A stretch of 64,000 nt of DNA from Solirubrobacter sp035555675 (GCA_035555675.1 DATMGH010000006.1:1-64000), one strand, 5' to 3'. Positions 25,088 to 37,289 are shown, numbered from the stretch's first letter. Numbers and translations: made by a program. The notes: a model not told the origin generated them from the letters alone.

Positions 25088-25996
25088 ATGGCTGCGCCGC
25101 GCCGCAACATCGAGCTCAAGGCGTCGGACCCGGACCCGGAGCGCTCGCTGACCGTCGTCCTCGGCCTGGGAGCGCGTGACCGTGGCCTCCTGCGCCAGCG
25201 GGACACCTACTTCCGCGTCACCAACGGCCGCCTCAAGCTGCGCGAGGAGGACCCCGGCGGCGCGATGCTCGTGCAGTACGACCGCGTCGACGCCGACGAG
25301 GCGCGCGAGAGCCGCTACCGGCTCGTGCCCGTCGAGGACCCGGCGACGCTGAAGGCCGCGCTGCAGTCCAGCCTCGGCACGCTCGCCGTCGTCGAGAAGG
25401 AACGCCACCTGCTGCTGTGGCAGAACGTCCGCATCCACCTCGACCGCGTGCTCGACCTCGGCAACTTCGTCGAGCTCGAAGGCGTCGCGACGCCGGACTC
25501 CGACCTGGCCGACGAGCTCGAGAGCGTGACGCGCCTGACCGAGGCGCTGGAGATCGCGCCCGAGCGCATCCTGCGCAACTCCTACAGCGACCAGGTGGTC
25601 GGCTCCTCCGCGCTGGTCGAGGCGGCGAAGGCCGCGCTGGAGCGCGCGTACGCGCCGTACAGCCGTTTCCGGGTCGGCGCCGCGCTGCGCGCCGAGGACG
25701 GGTCGATCCACGTCGGCGCCAATGTCGAGAACGCGTCCTTCCCGGAGGGCCAGTGCGCGGAGGCGTCCGCGATCGGCGCGCTGATCGCCGCCGGCCGCAC
25801 GAAGATCACCGAGGCGGCGGTGATCTCCGACGGGGAGAGCTTCTGCGTCCCGTGCGGCGGCTGCCGCCAGCGGCTGCGCGAGTTCATCGTGCCCGGCGCC
25901 GAGGTCCACCTGTGCGCGGCCAACGGCGCCCGCCAGACGACAACGCTCGAGGCGCTGCTGCCGCGCTCGTTCGGACCGGAGTTCCTGCCCGGGTGA
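25088..25996 (+). CDS. CYTH-domain / cytidine deaminase fusion
   Basis: 302 residues. Residues 1-165 form a CYTH triphosphate-tunnel domain: NIELKA at the N-terminus, then RQRDTYF, GRLKLREE, LVQYDRVD, RESRYRL and HLDRVLDLGNFVELEG supply alternating charged strands of the class IV adenylyl cyclase/thiamine-triphosphatase fold. Residues about 175-300 are cytidine deaminase: YAPYSRFRVGAAL, QCAEASAI (Cys223, Glu225) and PCGGCRQ (Cys256, Cys259). The deaminase half would convert cytidine or deoxycytidine to uridine or deoxyuridine; the CYTH half may hydrolyse or bind a nucleoside triphosphate or polyphosphate. I know of no well-described example of this fusion. There is one uninterrupted frame. 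Confidence 0.88.
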   Translation: MAAPRRNIELKASDPDPERSLTVVLGLGARDRGLLRQRDTYFRVTNGRLKLREEDPGGAMLVQYDRVDADEARESRYRLVPVEDPATLKAALQSSLGTLAVVEKERHLLLWQNVRIHLDRVLDLGNFVELEGVATPDSDLADELESVTRLTEALEIAPERILRNSYSDQVVGSSALVEAAKAALERAYAPYSRFRVGAALRAEDGSIHVGANVENASFPEGQCAEASAIGALIAAGRTKITEAAVISDGESFCVPCGGCRQRLREFIVPGAEVHLCAANGARQTTTLEALLPRSFGPEFLPG

Positions 25997-26761
25997 TCGA
26001 CGGGTTCTCGCCGCGGCTCGCGATCGTGCTCGGCTCCGGGCTGGGCGCGCTCGCGGATGCGCTCGAGAACGCCGAGGCCTTCGCCTACGAGGACCTCGAG
26101 GGCTTCGCGCGCCCGACCGTCGCCGGCCACGGCGGCACGCTGCACTTCGGCGACCTCGGCGGCCTTCCAGTCGCGATCCTCCAGGGCCGCCGCCACGTCT
26201 ACGAGGGCGGCGACCCGGGCGCGATGCGCGGGCCGATCCGGAAGCTCAAGCAGCTCGGCGCCGAGACGCTCCTGTTGACCAACGCCGCCGGCAGCCTGCG
26301 CGCCGACGTCGGCCCGGGCCGCCTGATGGCGATCAGCGATCACATCAACCTGCTCGGCGTCAACCCGCTGACCGGGCCGAACGATGACACCGTCGGCCCG
26401 CGCTTCCCGAGCCTGCGCGACGCCTACGACCCGCAGCTGCGCGTGCGGCTGCACGCCGCCGCCGACGCGCTGGGCATCGACCTCGCCGACGGCGTCTATT
26501 TGGCCACCGCCGGCCCGAGCTTCGAGACCCCGGCGGAGATCCGCGCGTTCCGCACGCTCGGCGCCGACGCCGTCGGCATGTCGACCGTGCCCGAGACGAT
26601 CCTGGCCCGCCACGCCGGCCTGCGCGTCGTCGCCGTCTCGGCGATCACCAACCTGGCCGAGGGCATGGGCGGCGAGGAGCTGTCCCACGAGCAGACGCTG
26701 CGCCACGCCGAGGGCGCCGCCCGCGACCTGACCCGGCTCGTCCAGCGGTTCGCGGAGGCGC

Positions 26762-26775
<14 letters not shown>
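25993..26775 (+). CDS. Purine nucleoside phosphorylase
   Basis: 260 residues from GTG, overlapping the previous stop (GTGA). The trimeric PNP motifs are present: LAIVLGSGLGALAD, GHGGTLHFGDL, QGRRHVYEGGD, LLTNAAGSL, AGPSFETPAEIR and SAITNLAEGM. It phosphorolyses purine nucleosides to base and ribose 1-phosphate. Its 3' end overlaps the thymidine phosphorylase gene by 14 bp. Confidence 0.93.
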
Positions 26776-28038
<1,263 letters not shown>

Positions 28039-28042
<4 letters not shown>

Positions 28043-29022
28043 CCGCGCTCGCCGAGCTGCACGTGCACCTGGAGGGCACGGCGCCGCCCGACCTGATCCG
28101 GCGCCTGGCCGAGCGCAACGGCCTGAAGGTCCCCGAGGGCGTGTTCGCGACGCCTGACCGCTTCCGCTGGGTCGACTTCCTCGACTTCCTGCGCACGTAC
28201 GACCTGGCCGCCAGCGTCATCCGCACCGCCCAGGACTACCGCGACATCACGTACGAGTACCTGGTGGCGTGCGCGCGCCAGGGCGCGATCTACGTCGAGC
28301 TGATCGCGTCCCCCGACCACGCCGCGTCGGTGGGGCTCAGCGACGCCGACCACTACGCGGGCATCGCGGCCGGCATCGACGACGCGCGCGCCGCGACCGG
28401 CATCGAGGCACGCATCCTGGTCACCGCGATCCGCAACTTCGGCGTCGAGGCGGCGGTCGCCATCGCGCGCGGTGAGCACCACCCGTACGTCGTCGGCTTC
28501 AACCTGGCGGGGGACGAGGCGGGCTACCCGGCGTCGCTGTTCGCCGAGGCGTACGCGATCGCCAGCGAGCGCGGCCTCGGGTGCACCTGTCACGCCGGCG
28601 AGCACGCCGGCGCCGAGTCCGTGCGCCAGGCGCTGAGCCTGCCCGGCATCACGCGGATCTCCCACGGCGTGCGCGCGATCGAGGACCCGCCGCTGGTCGC
28701 AGAGCTCGCCGAGCGCGGCATCGTGCTCGAGGTCTGCCCGACGTCCAACGTCGCCACGAGGGTCTTCGACTCCTACGAGCGACACCCGTTGCGGACGCTC
28801 TACGAAGCCGGTGTGAAGCTCACGTTGGGGTCCGACGATCCACCCTATTTCGGCGCTACGATCGGCGGCGAGTACGCCGTGGCACGGGAGCGCTTCGGCT
28901 TCGAGGAGAGCGAGTTGACGGCGATCACGCGGACGGCGGTCCAGGGGTCCTTCGCGGACGCGGCGATCAAGCGCGCCCTGCTCAATCGCATTACTGCATC
29001 ACGCGACGGCGACACCCATTAG
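28039..29022 (+). CDS. add: Adenosine deaminase
   Basis: 327 residues from GTG overlapping the deoA stop. ELHVHLEG supplies two zinc-ligand His; CHAGEHAGAESV, ISHGVRA and TLGSDDPPYFG hold the catalytic Glu, His and Asp region. It converts (deoxy)adenosine to inosine, which the PNP can then cleave. Confidence 0.94.
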
Positions 29023-29063
29023 TCTCGCGCCGGTCGCCTTCCCGACACAAAGGAGTTCCGGCC

Positions 29064-30113
29064 GTGCGCCGACCTCTTCACTTACTCGCCGCGCTGTTGC
29101 TCGCGGCGACCTGCACCGTCGTGACCGCCTGTGGCAGCGACGACGACTCGTCCTCCGGCGGCGGGAGCACCTCCTCGCAGTCGACCCCCGCGCCCAAGTC
29201 GATCAAGGTCGGCCTGGTCACCGACATCGGCGGTCTCAACGACCGCTCGTTCAACCAGCTGGCCAACGAAGGACTCGAACGCGCCAAGTCCGAGCTGGGC
29301 GTCGACACGCGCGTGCTGGTGTCCAAGGCCAACTCGGACTACGTGCCCAACCTGTCCACGTTGGCCCAGCAGAAGTACGACCTCGTGATCGGCGTCGGGT
29401 TCCTGATGGCCGACGCGATGGACACGGTCGCGTCCAAGTTCCCGGACACGAAGTTCGCGATCATCGACGTCGACGCGACCACGCTCAAGAACAAGCCGCA
29501 GAACGTCTCCGGCGCGCTGTTCAAAGAGCAGGAGGCCGGCTATCTGGTCGGCTACATGGCCGGCCTGTACCTCAAGGACCAGGGCGGCGGCACCGCCTCG
29601 TCGGTGGGCGGGCAGAAGATCCCGCCGGTCGACCACTACATCGCCGGCTACCAGGCGGGCGTGAAGGCGGCCAACCCGGACGCGAAGGTCACCAACGGCT
29701 ACTCGCAGAAGTTCGACGATCCGGCGCCCTGCAAGGAGCTCGCGCTCAACCAGATCGCCCAGGGCGCGAAGGTCGTCTTCCAGGTCGCCGGCGGCTGCGG
29801 GCTCGGCGCGCTCGACGCGGCCAAGGAGAAGGGCGTGCAGGCGATCGGCGTCGATGCCGACCAGGCGTACCTCGGAAGCTTCATCATGACCTCGGCGCTC
29901 AAGAAGGTCGACGTGGCGGTGATCGACGAGGTCAAGGCCGTCCAGGGCGGCACGTTCAAGGGCGGCGACAACACGGTGTTCGACGTCAAGTCGGGCGGCG
30001 TCGGGTTCGGCAAGACCAACGCCGTCGGCGCCAAGTACGTCGACCAGGTCAAGGCGGTCCAGGACAAGATCGCCAGCGGCGAGCTGACCGACATTCCCGA
30101 CACGGTGAAGTAG
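29064..30113 (+). CDS. BMP-family nucleoside-binding lipoprotein of an ABC transporter
   Basis: 349 residues. The signal ends TVVTACGSDD, a lipobox. The PnrA/BmpA-like fold is marked by VGLVTDIGGLNDRSFNQLA near the mature N-terminus and by FAIIDVD, GYLVGYMAG and VFQVAGGCGLGAL. Family members bind purine and pyrimidine nucleosides outside the cell. GTG was chosen for AAGGAG at a suitable distance. It is followed immediately by the ATPase gene. Confidence 0.92.
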   Translation: MRRPLHLLAALLLAATCTVVTACGSDDDSSSGGGSTSSQSTPAPKSIKVGLVTDIGGLNDRSFNQLANEGLERAKSELGVDTRVLVSKANSDYVPNLSTLAQQKYDLVIGVGFLMADAMDTVASKFPDTKFAIIDVDATTLKNKPQNVSGALFKEQEAGYLVGYMAGLYLKDQGGGTASSVGGQKIPPVDHYIAGYQAGVKAANPDAKVTNGYSQKFDDPAPCKELALNQIAQGAKVVFQVAGGCGLGALDAAKEKGVQAIGVDADQAYLGSFIMTSALKKVDVAVIDEVKAVQGGTFKGGDNTVFDVKSGGVGFGKTNAVGAKYVDQVKAVQDKIASGELTDIPDTVK

Positions 30114-31625
30114 GTGAGCGGGCCCCCGCTCCTCGAGCTCAAGCAGATCACCAAGCGGTTCGGCACCCTGGTGGCGAACCGCGCGGTGGACTTCGAGGTG
30201 CGCGCGGGTGAGATCCACGCGCTGCTGGGGGAGAACGGGGCCGGCAAGTCGACGCTCATGAACGTCCTCTACGGGCTGCACCGCCCGGACGAGGGCGAGA
30301 TCCGCATGGACGGCGTCCCGGTCGAGATCGAGTCCTCGCGGACCGCGATCCGGCTCGGGATCGGCATGGTGCACCAGCACTTCATGCTCGTGCCGGTGAT
30401 GACCGTCGCCGAGAACCTGGTGCTCGGCGACGAGCCGCGGGCCGGGCCGCTGCTCGACTACCGCGCGGCCGCCCGGCGGACGCGCGAGCTGTCGGAGCGC
30501 TTCGGCCTGGCCGTGGACCCGGAGGCGCGCGTGCAGGATCTGGGCGTGGGCGCGCAGCAGCGCGTCGAGATCCTGCGCGCGCTCTTTCACGACGCGAAGG
30601 TGCTGGTGCTCGACGAGCCGACCGCGGTGCTGACCGCGCAGGAGGCGCAGGACCTGTTCGGGGTCCTGCGCACGCTGAAGGCCGAGGGCACCGGGATCGT
30701 CTTCATCTCGCACAAGCTCAACGAGGTGCTCGACGTCGCCGACCGGATCACGGTCCTGCGCCGCGGCGAGAAGATCGACACCGTGCCGGCGGAGGGCGCG
30801 ACCGAGCGTTCGCTGGCGCGGCTGATGGTCGGCCGCGACGTGCTGCTGCGCGTCGAGAAGGACGAGCATCCGCCCGGCGAGCCGCTGCTGTCGGTGCGCG
30901 GGCTGTCGGCGCGCGACGACCGCGGGCTGCCCGCCGTGCGCGACGTCGACTTCGAGGTACGCGCGGGGGAGATCGTCGGGCTCGCGGGCATCGACGCGAA
31001 CGGCCAGAGCGAGCTGATCGAGGCGATCATGGGCCTGCGCAGGCCGGACGCGGGCACGGTCACGGTCGCCGGCCGCGACGTCACCGGCGCCGGCCCGCGG
31101 CGGACGCTGGAGGCGGGCGTCGGCCACATCGCCGAGGACCGGCACCGGCGCGGGCTGGTGCTCGAGTTCGACCTCGCCGAGAACCTGGCGCTGCGCGAGT
31201 ACCGCGCGCCGCCGTACTCCCGGCACGGGTTCCTGCATCCGCGCGCGATGGTCGCGGGCGCGCGGCGGCTGATCGACGAGTTCGACGTGCGCGGCGGCGA
31301 GCCGGAGACGCGCGCCGGCTCGCTGTCCGGCGGCAACCAGCAGAAGGTCGTGATCGCGCGCGAGCTGGACGCCGACCCGCAGGTGATCATCGCCGCGCAG
31401 CCGACGCGCGGACTCGACGTCGGCGCGATCGAGTTCGTCCACCGGCGCCTGGTCGAGGCCCGCGACGCCGGCCGCGCCGTCCTGCTCGTCTCGCTCGAGC
31501 TGGAGGAGATCCGGTCCTTGAGCGACCGCGTGCTGGTGATGTACGAGGGCCAGATCGTGGCCGAGCTGCCGCCGGAGGCCTCCGAGGAGGACTTCGGGAT
31601 GGCCATGACCGGGGCGGCCGCTTGA
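30114..31625 (+). CDS. Nucleoside ABC transporter, double ATPase subunit
   Basis: 503 residues with two ABC domains. The first has Walker A GENGAGKST, a degenerate signature (LGVGAQQRVEIL) and Walker B VLVLDEPTAVLT. The second has a degenerate Walker A (GIDANGQSEL) but an intact signature LSGGNQQK. This asymmetry is normal for ribose/BMP-type importers. It starts directly after the binding-protein stop and overlaps the permease gene by four bases. Confidence 0.93.
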   Translation: MSGPPLLELKQITKRFGTLVANRAVDFEVRAGEIHALLGENGAGKSTLMNVLYGLHRPDEGEIRMDGVPVEIESSRTAIRLGIGMVHQHFMLVPVMTVAENLVLGDEPRAGPLLDYRAAARRTRELSERFGLAVDPEARVQDLGVGAQQRVEILRALFHDAKVLVLDEPTAVLTAQEAQDLFGVLRTLKAEGTGIVFISHKLNEVLDVADRITVLRRGEKIDTVPAEGATERSLARLMVGRDVLLRVEKDEHPPGEPLLSVRGLSARDDRGLPAVRDVDFEVRAGEIVGLAGIDANGQSELIEAIMGLRRPDAGTVTVAGRDVTGAGPRRTLEAGVGHIAEDRHRRGLVLEFDLAENLALREYRAPPYSRHGFLHPRAMVAGARRLIDEFDVRGGEPETRAGSLSGGNQQKVVIARELDADPQVIIAAQPTRGLDVGAIEFVHRRLVEARDAGRAVLLVSLELEEIRSLSDRVLVMYEGQIVAELPPEASEEDFGMAMTGAAA

Positions 31626-32799
31626 GCGACGAGCTCCCGCCCGACGCGACCGTCGCGGCGAAGCTCGCGACCTACGTCCGCGCGGGCGGCGTCATCACCC
31701 CGCTGATCACGCTGCTGGTGGCGTTCCTGATCGGCGGGCTGGCGGTGCTGATCACCGGCCACGACCCGATCGCGACCTACAAGGCGATCTTCAACGGCAC
31801 GGGCCTGAATTGGCTGTTCCCGTGGACCAGCGCGCAGGACCGCACGATCGCGGCGCTCAACCTGCAACAGACGCTGATCGTCACCACGCCGCTGATCCTC
31901 ACCGGCCTGGCGGTCGCGTTCGCGTTCCGCTGCGGGCTGTTCAACATCGGCGGCCAGGGGCAGTACGTGGTCGGCGGGATCGGCGCGGTCTGGGTCGGGC
32001 AGGCGTTCGCGGGCATGCCGAGCGTGCTGCACATCACGCTGGCGATCCTCACCGGCGTGGTCTTCGGCGCGATCTGGGCCGGGATCGCGGGCCTGCTGAA
32101 GGCGTTGGCGGGGACCAACGAGGTGATCTCGACGATCATGCTCAACTGGATCGCGATCTGGACCGGGTCCTACCTGTTCAACCTCGGCGGCCCGCTGCAG
32201 AACACGAACCCGGCGCAGAAGGACGTGCCGGTCTCCAACGACGTCGCCGCGAGCGCGAAGCTGCCGGTCTTCTGGGGCGACCCGCAGCTGCAGGGCCTGC
32301 ACATCGGCCTGTTCATCGCGCTCGCCGCGCTGCTCGTCTTCTGGGTGCTGTTGAACCGGACGACGCTCGGCTTCGAGGTGCGCGCGGTCGGCTTCAACCC
32401 GGACGCGGCCGCGTCGTCGGGGATCTCGGTGGCGCGCAACTACATCGTGGTGATGGCGATCTGCGGCGCGTTCGCCGGGCTGGCCGGGACGCTGGACGTG
32501 CTCGGCTGGCAGTTCCGGATCGCGGTCAACGACATCCAGATCAACCAGCTCGGGTTCTTCGGGATCGCGGTCGCGCTGCTCGGGCGCAACACCGCGGTCG
32601 GCACGTTCTTCAGCGCGCTGCTGTTCGGCGGGCTGATCACGGGGACCTCGGTCCGCAACCTCGATCCGAACGTGTTCGAGCCGGCGCTGGCGACCAACCT
32701 CACCTACATCATCCAGGGCCTGGTCGTGCTGCTGGTGTCGACCGACGTGCTGGTGATCTGGCTGTGGCAGCTGCGGCGCCGGCGGCGGACGGTGCCGGC

Positions 32800-32803
<4 letters not shown>
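31622..32803 (+). CDS. Nucleoside ABC transporter permease 1
   Basis: 393 residues with about 8-10 hydrophobic helices. The segment FRCGLFNIGGQGQYVVGG, NEVISTIMLNWIAIW and VRAVGFNPDAA(A) SSGI are hallmarks of BMP-type permeases (YufP/NupP). It forms the channel with the second permease. ATGA overlap links them. Confidence 0.9.
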
Positions 32804-33960
<1,157 letters not shown>

Positions 33961-33964
33961 GGGG

Positions 33965-33992
33965 TGCCCGCGGGCGGTTGAGCCCGCGGGCA
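33965..33992. terminator. Bidirectional hairpin terminator after the ABC operon
   Basis: TGCCCGCGGGC and GCCCGCGGGCA form a perfect 11-bp stem with loop GGTTGA. It lies between convergent stops at 33960 and 34000. Confidence 0.75.
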
Positions 33993-33999
33993 GCGCTGC

Positions 34000-35019
34000 T
34001 CAGATGAGGATGCGGCGGATCCGGATCGACTCGTAGACGGTGCCGCGGGCCACGTTGGCCGAGCCCTTGAACGAGTACCGGAGGCGGTAGGTGCCGCGCT
34101 TGGTGACCCGGAAGCGCAGCTTGAAGACGCCCTTGCTGTTGATCTTGGCCTTGCCGAGCGTGCGGAACTTCTTGCCCTTCTTGCCCTTGGCGATCGCGAC
34201 GGTCACCTTGCCGCGCGCGGTCTTCTCGCCGACGATGCCGCGCACCTGGTAGCTCGGGCCGCGGGAGTCCGGGAACGAGCGCGAGGAGATGTCGAACGGG
34301 GCGATCAGCTTGAAGGTCACGGGCGGCGTCCACAGCGTGCCGTACTGGCCCTTGACCGCGCGCGCGACGACCGTGTAGGTGCCGGGCTCGGACGAGGAGA
34401 TCGCGACCTTGCCGGTCGCCGGGTCGAGGTAGCCGTCCTTGAGCGCCGGGGAGGAGAGGCTGCCGTCCGGGAGCACCGCCGCGCCCTTGGCGTACTTGAT
34501 CTCGTAACGCGGCGCGCCCGGGTTGCCGGCGAAGTTGAACTGCTGCGTGATCGTGCTGAACGAGTTCGGCCCGCGCGTGAACATGGTCGCGGCCGGCGGG
34601 GCGATCGAGACGAACGCACCGACGTTCCAGCCGAACGTCACGTTGCTCTTCGCCGTCGCGCAGTTGCGGTCCGTGAACAGGCTGACGGTGAACGTGTACG
34701 CGCCGTTGCCGCGGTAGTCGACGAAGCGGCGGTTCTCGTTCGTGTAGCGCGGGTCCCAGCACGGGCTGTCGGTCGAGGCGGCGACGCCGTCCGGTCCGGT
34801 CACGTGCAGGATGTAGCTGCCCGCGTCGGCGGGGTCGACGTGGCCGGTGGCCTGGACGTCCATGTTGCGGATCGGCGCCGGCACCCCCGCCGTGAGCGGG
34901 AGCGGGTTGCCGTCGTCGCCGGTGACGGTCGCCGTCACGGCGGCGCCCGCCGTCGCCGGCACGGCGACGGTGAGCGCTGCGCCGGCCAGCGTCGCGGCGA
35001 GCTTGAAGCCTGCTTTCAC
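34000..35019 (-). CDS. Exported beta-rich hypothetical protein
   Basis: 339 residues from GTG, with AGGAGG about 7 nt upstream. A signal peptide (FKLAATLAGAALTVAVPA) is followed by an extracellular Ig/PKD-like region and a C-terminal SARG-type repeat domain rich in KGKKGKKFRTLGKAKI and RVTKRGTYRLRYSF, which I recall as frequent in exported proteins of Solirubrobacterales. Two Cys (CWDP, NCAT) may form a disulfide. No catalytic motif is seen. The open frame extends much further upstream but without coding character. Confidence 0.78.
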   Translation of the reverse strand: MKAGFKLAATLAGAALTVAVPATAGAAVTATVTGDDGNPLPLTAGVPAPIRNMDVQATGHVDPADAGSYILHVTGPDGVAASTDSPCWDPRYTNENRRFVDYRGNGAYTFTVSLFTDRNCATAKSNVTFGWNVGAFVSIAPPAATMFTRGPNSFSTITQQFNFAGNPGAPRYEIKYAKGAAVLPDGSLSSPALKDGYLDPATGKVAISSSEPGTYTVVARAVKGQYGTLWTPPVTFKLIAPFDISSRSFPDSRGPSYQVRGIVGEKTARGKVTVAIAKGKKGKKFRTLGKAKINSKGVFKLRFRVTKRGTYRLRYSFKGSANVARGTVYESIRIRRILI

Positions 35020-35226
35020 TGCTTGTCCTCCTGAGGGGTTCCGTCTGGACGCCGTTGTCCGGTGCGCGACGATCCCCCGCCCGCTGCCCTTGCTCGGCGC
35101 TGTCCGCCTGTTCGCAACACACGGAGGCTCCGGTCGGAGCGGTGCGATCGGCAGACGTTTTCCAAAGATCCTGACGAACGGCGCGTCAGCGTCAAGACCC
35201 AGCCGCCAAGATGGGTCCCCCGGCCC

Positions 35227-35520
35227 ATGCCCGTCCTCGTCGATCCCCTGCGCGTCTACGACCACGTCCCGTTCGCGGTCAAGCGGTGGTGCCACATGGC
35301 GGTGGACGGTGCGTCCTTCGAGGAGCTGCACGCGTTCGCCGCCGCGTTGGGCATCCCGCGCCACCGCTTCCAAGGTGACCACTACGACCTGCCACCGTGG
35401 CTGCGGGTGCGCGCCGTGGCGCAGGGGGCCGAGGAGGTCTCCACAGCGGAGCTGCTGGTGCGGATGGCGGGCCCGCGCGGGGACCGCGCCCGCGCCCGGG
35501 TGGCCGCGCGCGGCGCCTGA
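35227..35520 (+). CDS. DUF4031 family protein
   Basis: 97 residues. VLVDPLRVYDHVPFAVKRWC and HMAVDGASFEELHAFAAALG, followed by HRFQGDHYDLPPWLR, match the short DUF4031 family (YDPxxWP-like core) of unknown function. ATG was chosen as the first start before the conserved core. Confidence 0.75.
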   Translation: MPVLVDPLRVYDHVPFAVKRWCHMAVDGASFEELHAFAAALGIPRHRFQGDHYDLPPWLRVRAVAQGAEEVSTAELLVRMAGPRGDRARARVAARGA

Positions 35521-35529
35521 CCCACCGCA

Positions 35530-35587
35530 CCCAAGAGAAGTTGGGCGCTCCGGAGTGTGACCCAAGTATTCGTCGATATATTTGGGT
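35530..35587. promoter_or_regulatory. Paired CCCAA/TTGGG inverted repeats over the fic promoter
   Basis: Half-sites CCCAA (35530-35534) and TTGGG (35541-35545) face each other across 6 nt. ACCCAA (35560-35565) and TTGGGT (35582-35587) face each other across 16 nt. The last half-site overlaps the -10 TATATT (35577-35582). It reads as a repressor operator, perhaps bound by the winged helix of the Fic protein. Confidence 0.5.
35577..35582 (+). promoter_or_regulatory. -10 box for leaderless fic
   Basis: TATATT stands 7 nt before GTG 35590 in an unusually AT-rich patch. It favours 35590 over the earlier in-frame GTG 35557, which would lie upstream of the -10. Confidence 0.5.
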
Positions 35588-35589
35588 CC

Positions 35590-36768
35590 GTGGACGTCGG
35601 GCGCCTCTCCGAAAGCCGGCTCGGACGTCTCGTGCCGGTGGTAGGACCGGATCCGGTCACCCATGAGATCGTCGCGGGTCAGGCGTTCCTGCCGAGCCCG
35701 CTTCCCCACGCGCTCACGTTGTCGACGTCGACGTGGACGACCGTGAACGCGGCGACCGCCGCGCTCGCTCGGCTGGACGGTGCCGCGCGTCTGATCCCGA
35801 GCCCGGCTCTACTGAGACGGCCGGCGCTCCGGCGTGAGGCGCAGAGTACGAGCGCGCTCGAGGGTACCTACGCGCCGTTCGCCGACGTGCTGGCCGCCGA
35901 CGAGGAGGACCGCGCGAACCTGAGCGCCGAGCTCCGCGAGGTCCTGAACTTCGAGCGGATGGCCGAGCTCGCGTTCTCGTGGCCGGAGGATCGCCCGCTC
36001 ACCATCGGGCTTCTCGGCCAGCTCCAGCGAACGCTCGTGGAAGGGACCGCCGCGGAGCTGAGCGATGCCGGCGGCATCCGGGATCGGATCGTCGTGATCG
36101 GCGCGCGCGGGCGAGGGTTCGACGACGCGCGGTTCGTGCCGCCCCCTCCCGGAGATCAACTGCGCGCCGGGGTCGAGGATCTCCTGGCCTGGATGCAGGA
36201 GCCGCCGCCGCTGCCGACCGTGGTCCAGGCGGCAATGACGCACTACCAGTTCGAGACGCTGCACCCCTTCTCGGACGGGAACGGTCGCCTCGGACGGCTG
36301 CTCGTGATCGTGCAGCTCTTGCGCGGCGCGCTGATCCGCGAGCCGCTGCTCGTCGTGTCGCCATGGTTCGAAGCGCGTCGCGACCGGTATCAAGACGGCT
36401 TGCTCCGGCTCAGCTGCGACGGTGACTGGGACGCCTGGATCGGGTTCTTCGCCGAGGGTGTCGCCGCGGCCGCCACCGAATCCCAGCGCAAGGTGGAGGC
36501 ACTGGTCGGCCTGCAGAACGAGTTGCGTGAACGCGTGCAGCGCGCCGGCAAGCGCGGCGCCGCGGAACGGCTGGCCGCCGACCTCGTCGGGCTCCCGTTC
36601 GTCAACGCTCCCGAGCTCGCGCGTCGGTACGGGCTCTCGGGCCAGGGCGCGATGAACGCGGTGCGGACGCTCGTGGACCTCGGCCTTCTACAGCCGACGG
36701 AGCTTCGCGGCGCGAGCGGCGCGCAGCTGTACGTCGCACCGACCGTGCTGCGAGTCCTCGCGTCCTGA
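35590..36768 (+). CDS. Fic family adenylyltransferase with C-terminal winged helix
   Basis: 392 residues. The Fic core motif HPFSDGNGRLGR is complete, with catalytic His and the ATP-binding Asn/Arg. An N-terminal inhibitory-helix-like stretch STSALEGTYA precedes it (class II: xxxE-G). The C-terminal ~70 residues look like a winged helix (AERLAADLVGLPFVNAPELA, YGLSGQGAMNAVRTLVDLGL). Fic proteins transfer AMP to hydroxyl side chains and often act as toxins or self-regulators. Start at 35590 because of the -10 position. Confidence 0.9.
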   Translation: MDVGRLSESRLGRLVPVVGPDPVTHEIVAGQAFLPSPLPHALTLSTSTWTTVNAATAALARLDGAARLIPSPALLRRPALRREAQSTSALEGTYAPFADVLAADEEDRANLSAELREVLNFERMAELAFSWPEDRPLTIGLLGQLQRTLVEGTAAELSDAGGIRDRIVVIGARGRGFDDARFVPPPPGDQLRAGVEDLLAWMQEPPPLPTVVQAAMTHYQFETLHPFSDGNGRLGRLLVIVQLLRGALIREPLLVVSPWFEARRDRYQDGLLRLSCDGDWDAWIGFFAEGVAAAATESQRKVEALVGLQNELRERVQRAGKRGAAERLAADLVGLPFVNAPELARRYGLSGQGAMNAVRTLVDLGLLQPTELRGASGAQLYVAPTVLRVLAS

Positions 36769-36777
36769 TTCGCCGCG

Positions 36778-37014
36778 CTACTGCAGGTGGTAGCGACCGT
36801 TGCGGTCGCGCTTGGAGCAGCTGAACCCGGCACGCCGGTAGTCGCGTTCGGCCTGCGACGTATGCGTGCAGTACTGCCCGCGCTGCAGGCACTTGCTCTT
36901 GCCGAGCACCGTCGAGCGCTTGCACGCCGCGTGCGCCGTGGCGGTGCCCGCGGTCGCGACCGGGACCGGGACGAGGGCGAAACAGGCGAGCAAGACGATG
37001 AGTGCGCGGTGCAT
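36778..37014 (-). CDS. Small exported Cys-rich protein
   Basis: 78 residues. A signal peptide (ALIVLLACFALVPVPVATA) precedes a mature part with four Cys (ACKRST, SKCLQ, QYCTH, FSCSK), enough for two disulfides. A TAGGTT box lies 8 nt before the ATG. Function unknown. It ends 9 bp from the convergent fic stop. Confidence 0.6.
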   Translation of the reverse strand: MHRALIVLLACFALVPVPVATAGTATAHAACKRSTVLGKSKCLQRGQYCTHTSQAERDYRRAGFSCSKRDRNGRYHLQ

Positions 37015-37186
37015 GATCAGCGAACCTAACTCCGCGGCGCGCTCTGCGTACTCACCGAACGTTCAGGCGTCACGAAGCATCGATGCCTGTCGGCAGTCAA
37101 GCTTGTGATCGGCGCGAAACATCCGACCCTCACGGTGCTTCGCCGGGCTTGCGTGGTCGCGACCATCGCGCCGGGCCGTTAGCCGT

Positions 37187-37244
37187 ATCGGCCGCGCGGC
37201 GCAATAGCTGTACTGGCGACGCCCGTTTCGCGGGCCCTCCACAT
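37187..37244 (+). repeat. Direct repeat copy 1 (58 bp)
   Basis: Starts ATCGGCCGCGCGGCGCAATA and ends CCTCCACAT. It is roughly 90% identical to 39495-39550. The two bracket Mrr, the hicAB remnants, a lytic-enzyme remnant and a 133-residue protein. It lies in the gene-free stretch 37015-37289. Confidence 0.65.
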
Positions 37245-37289
37245 GGAGCGTGACGAGCGTCTCGACGGGATCAAGGGCGGCCGAGTGAG

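Noticed and set aside
35557..35589. Upstream GTG start for the Fic gene
   Set aside because: It lies before the -10 box and would place the operator inside the coding region. GTG 35590 fits the leaderless pattern.
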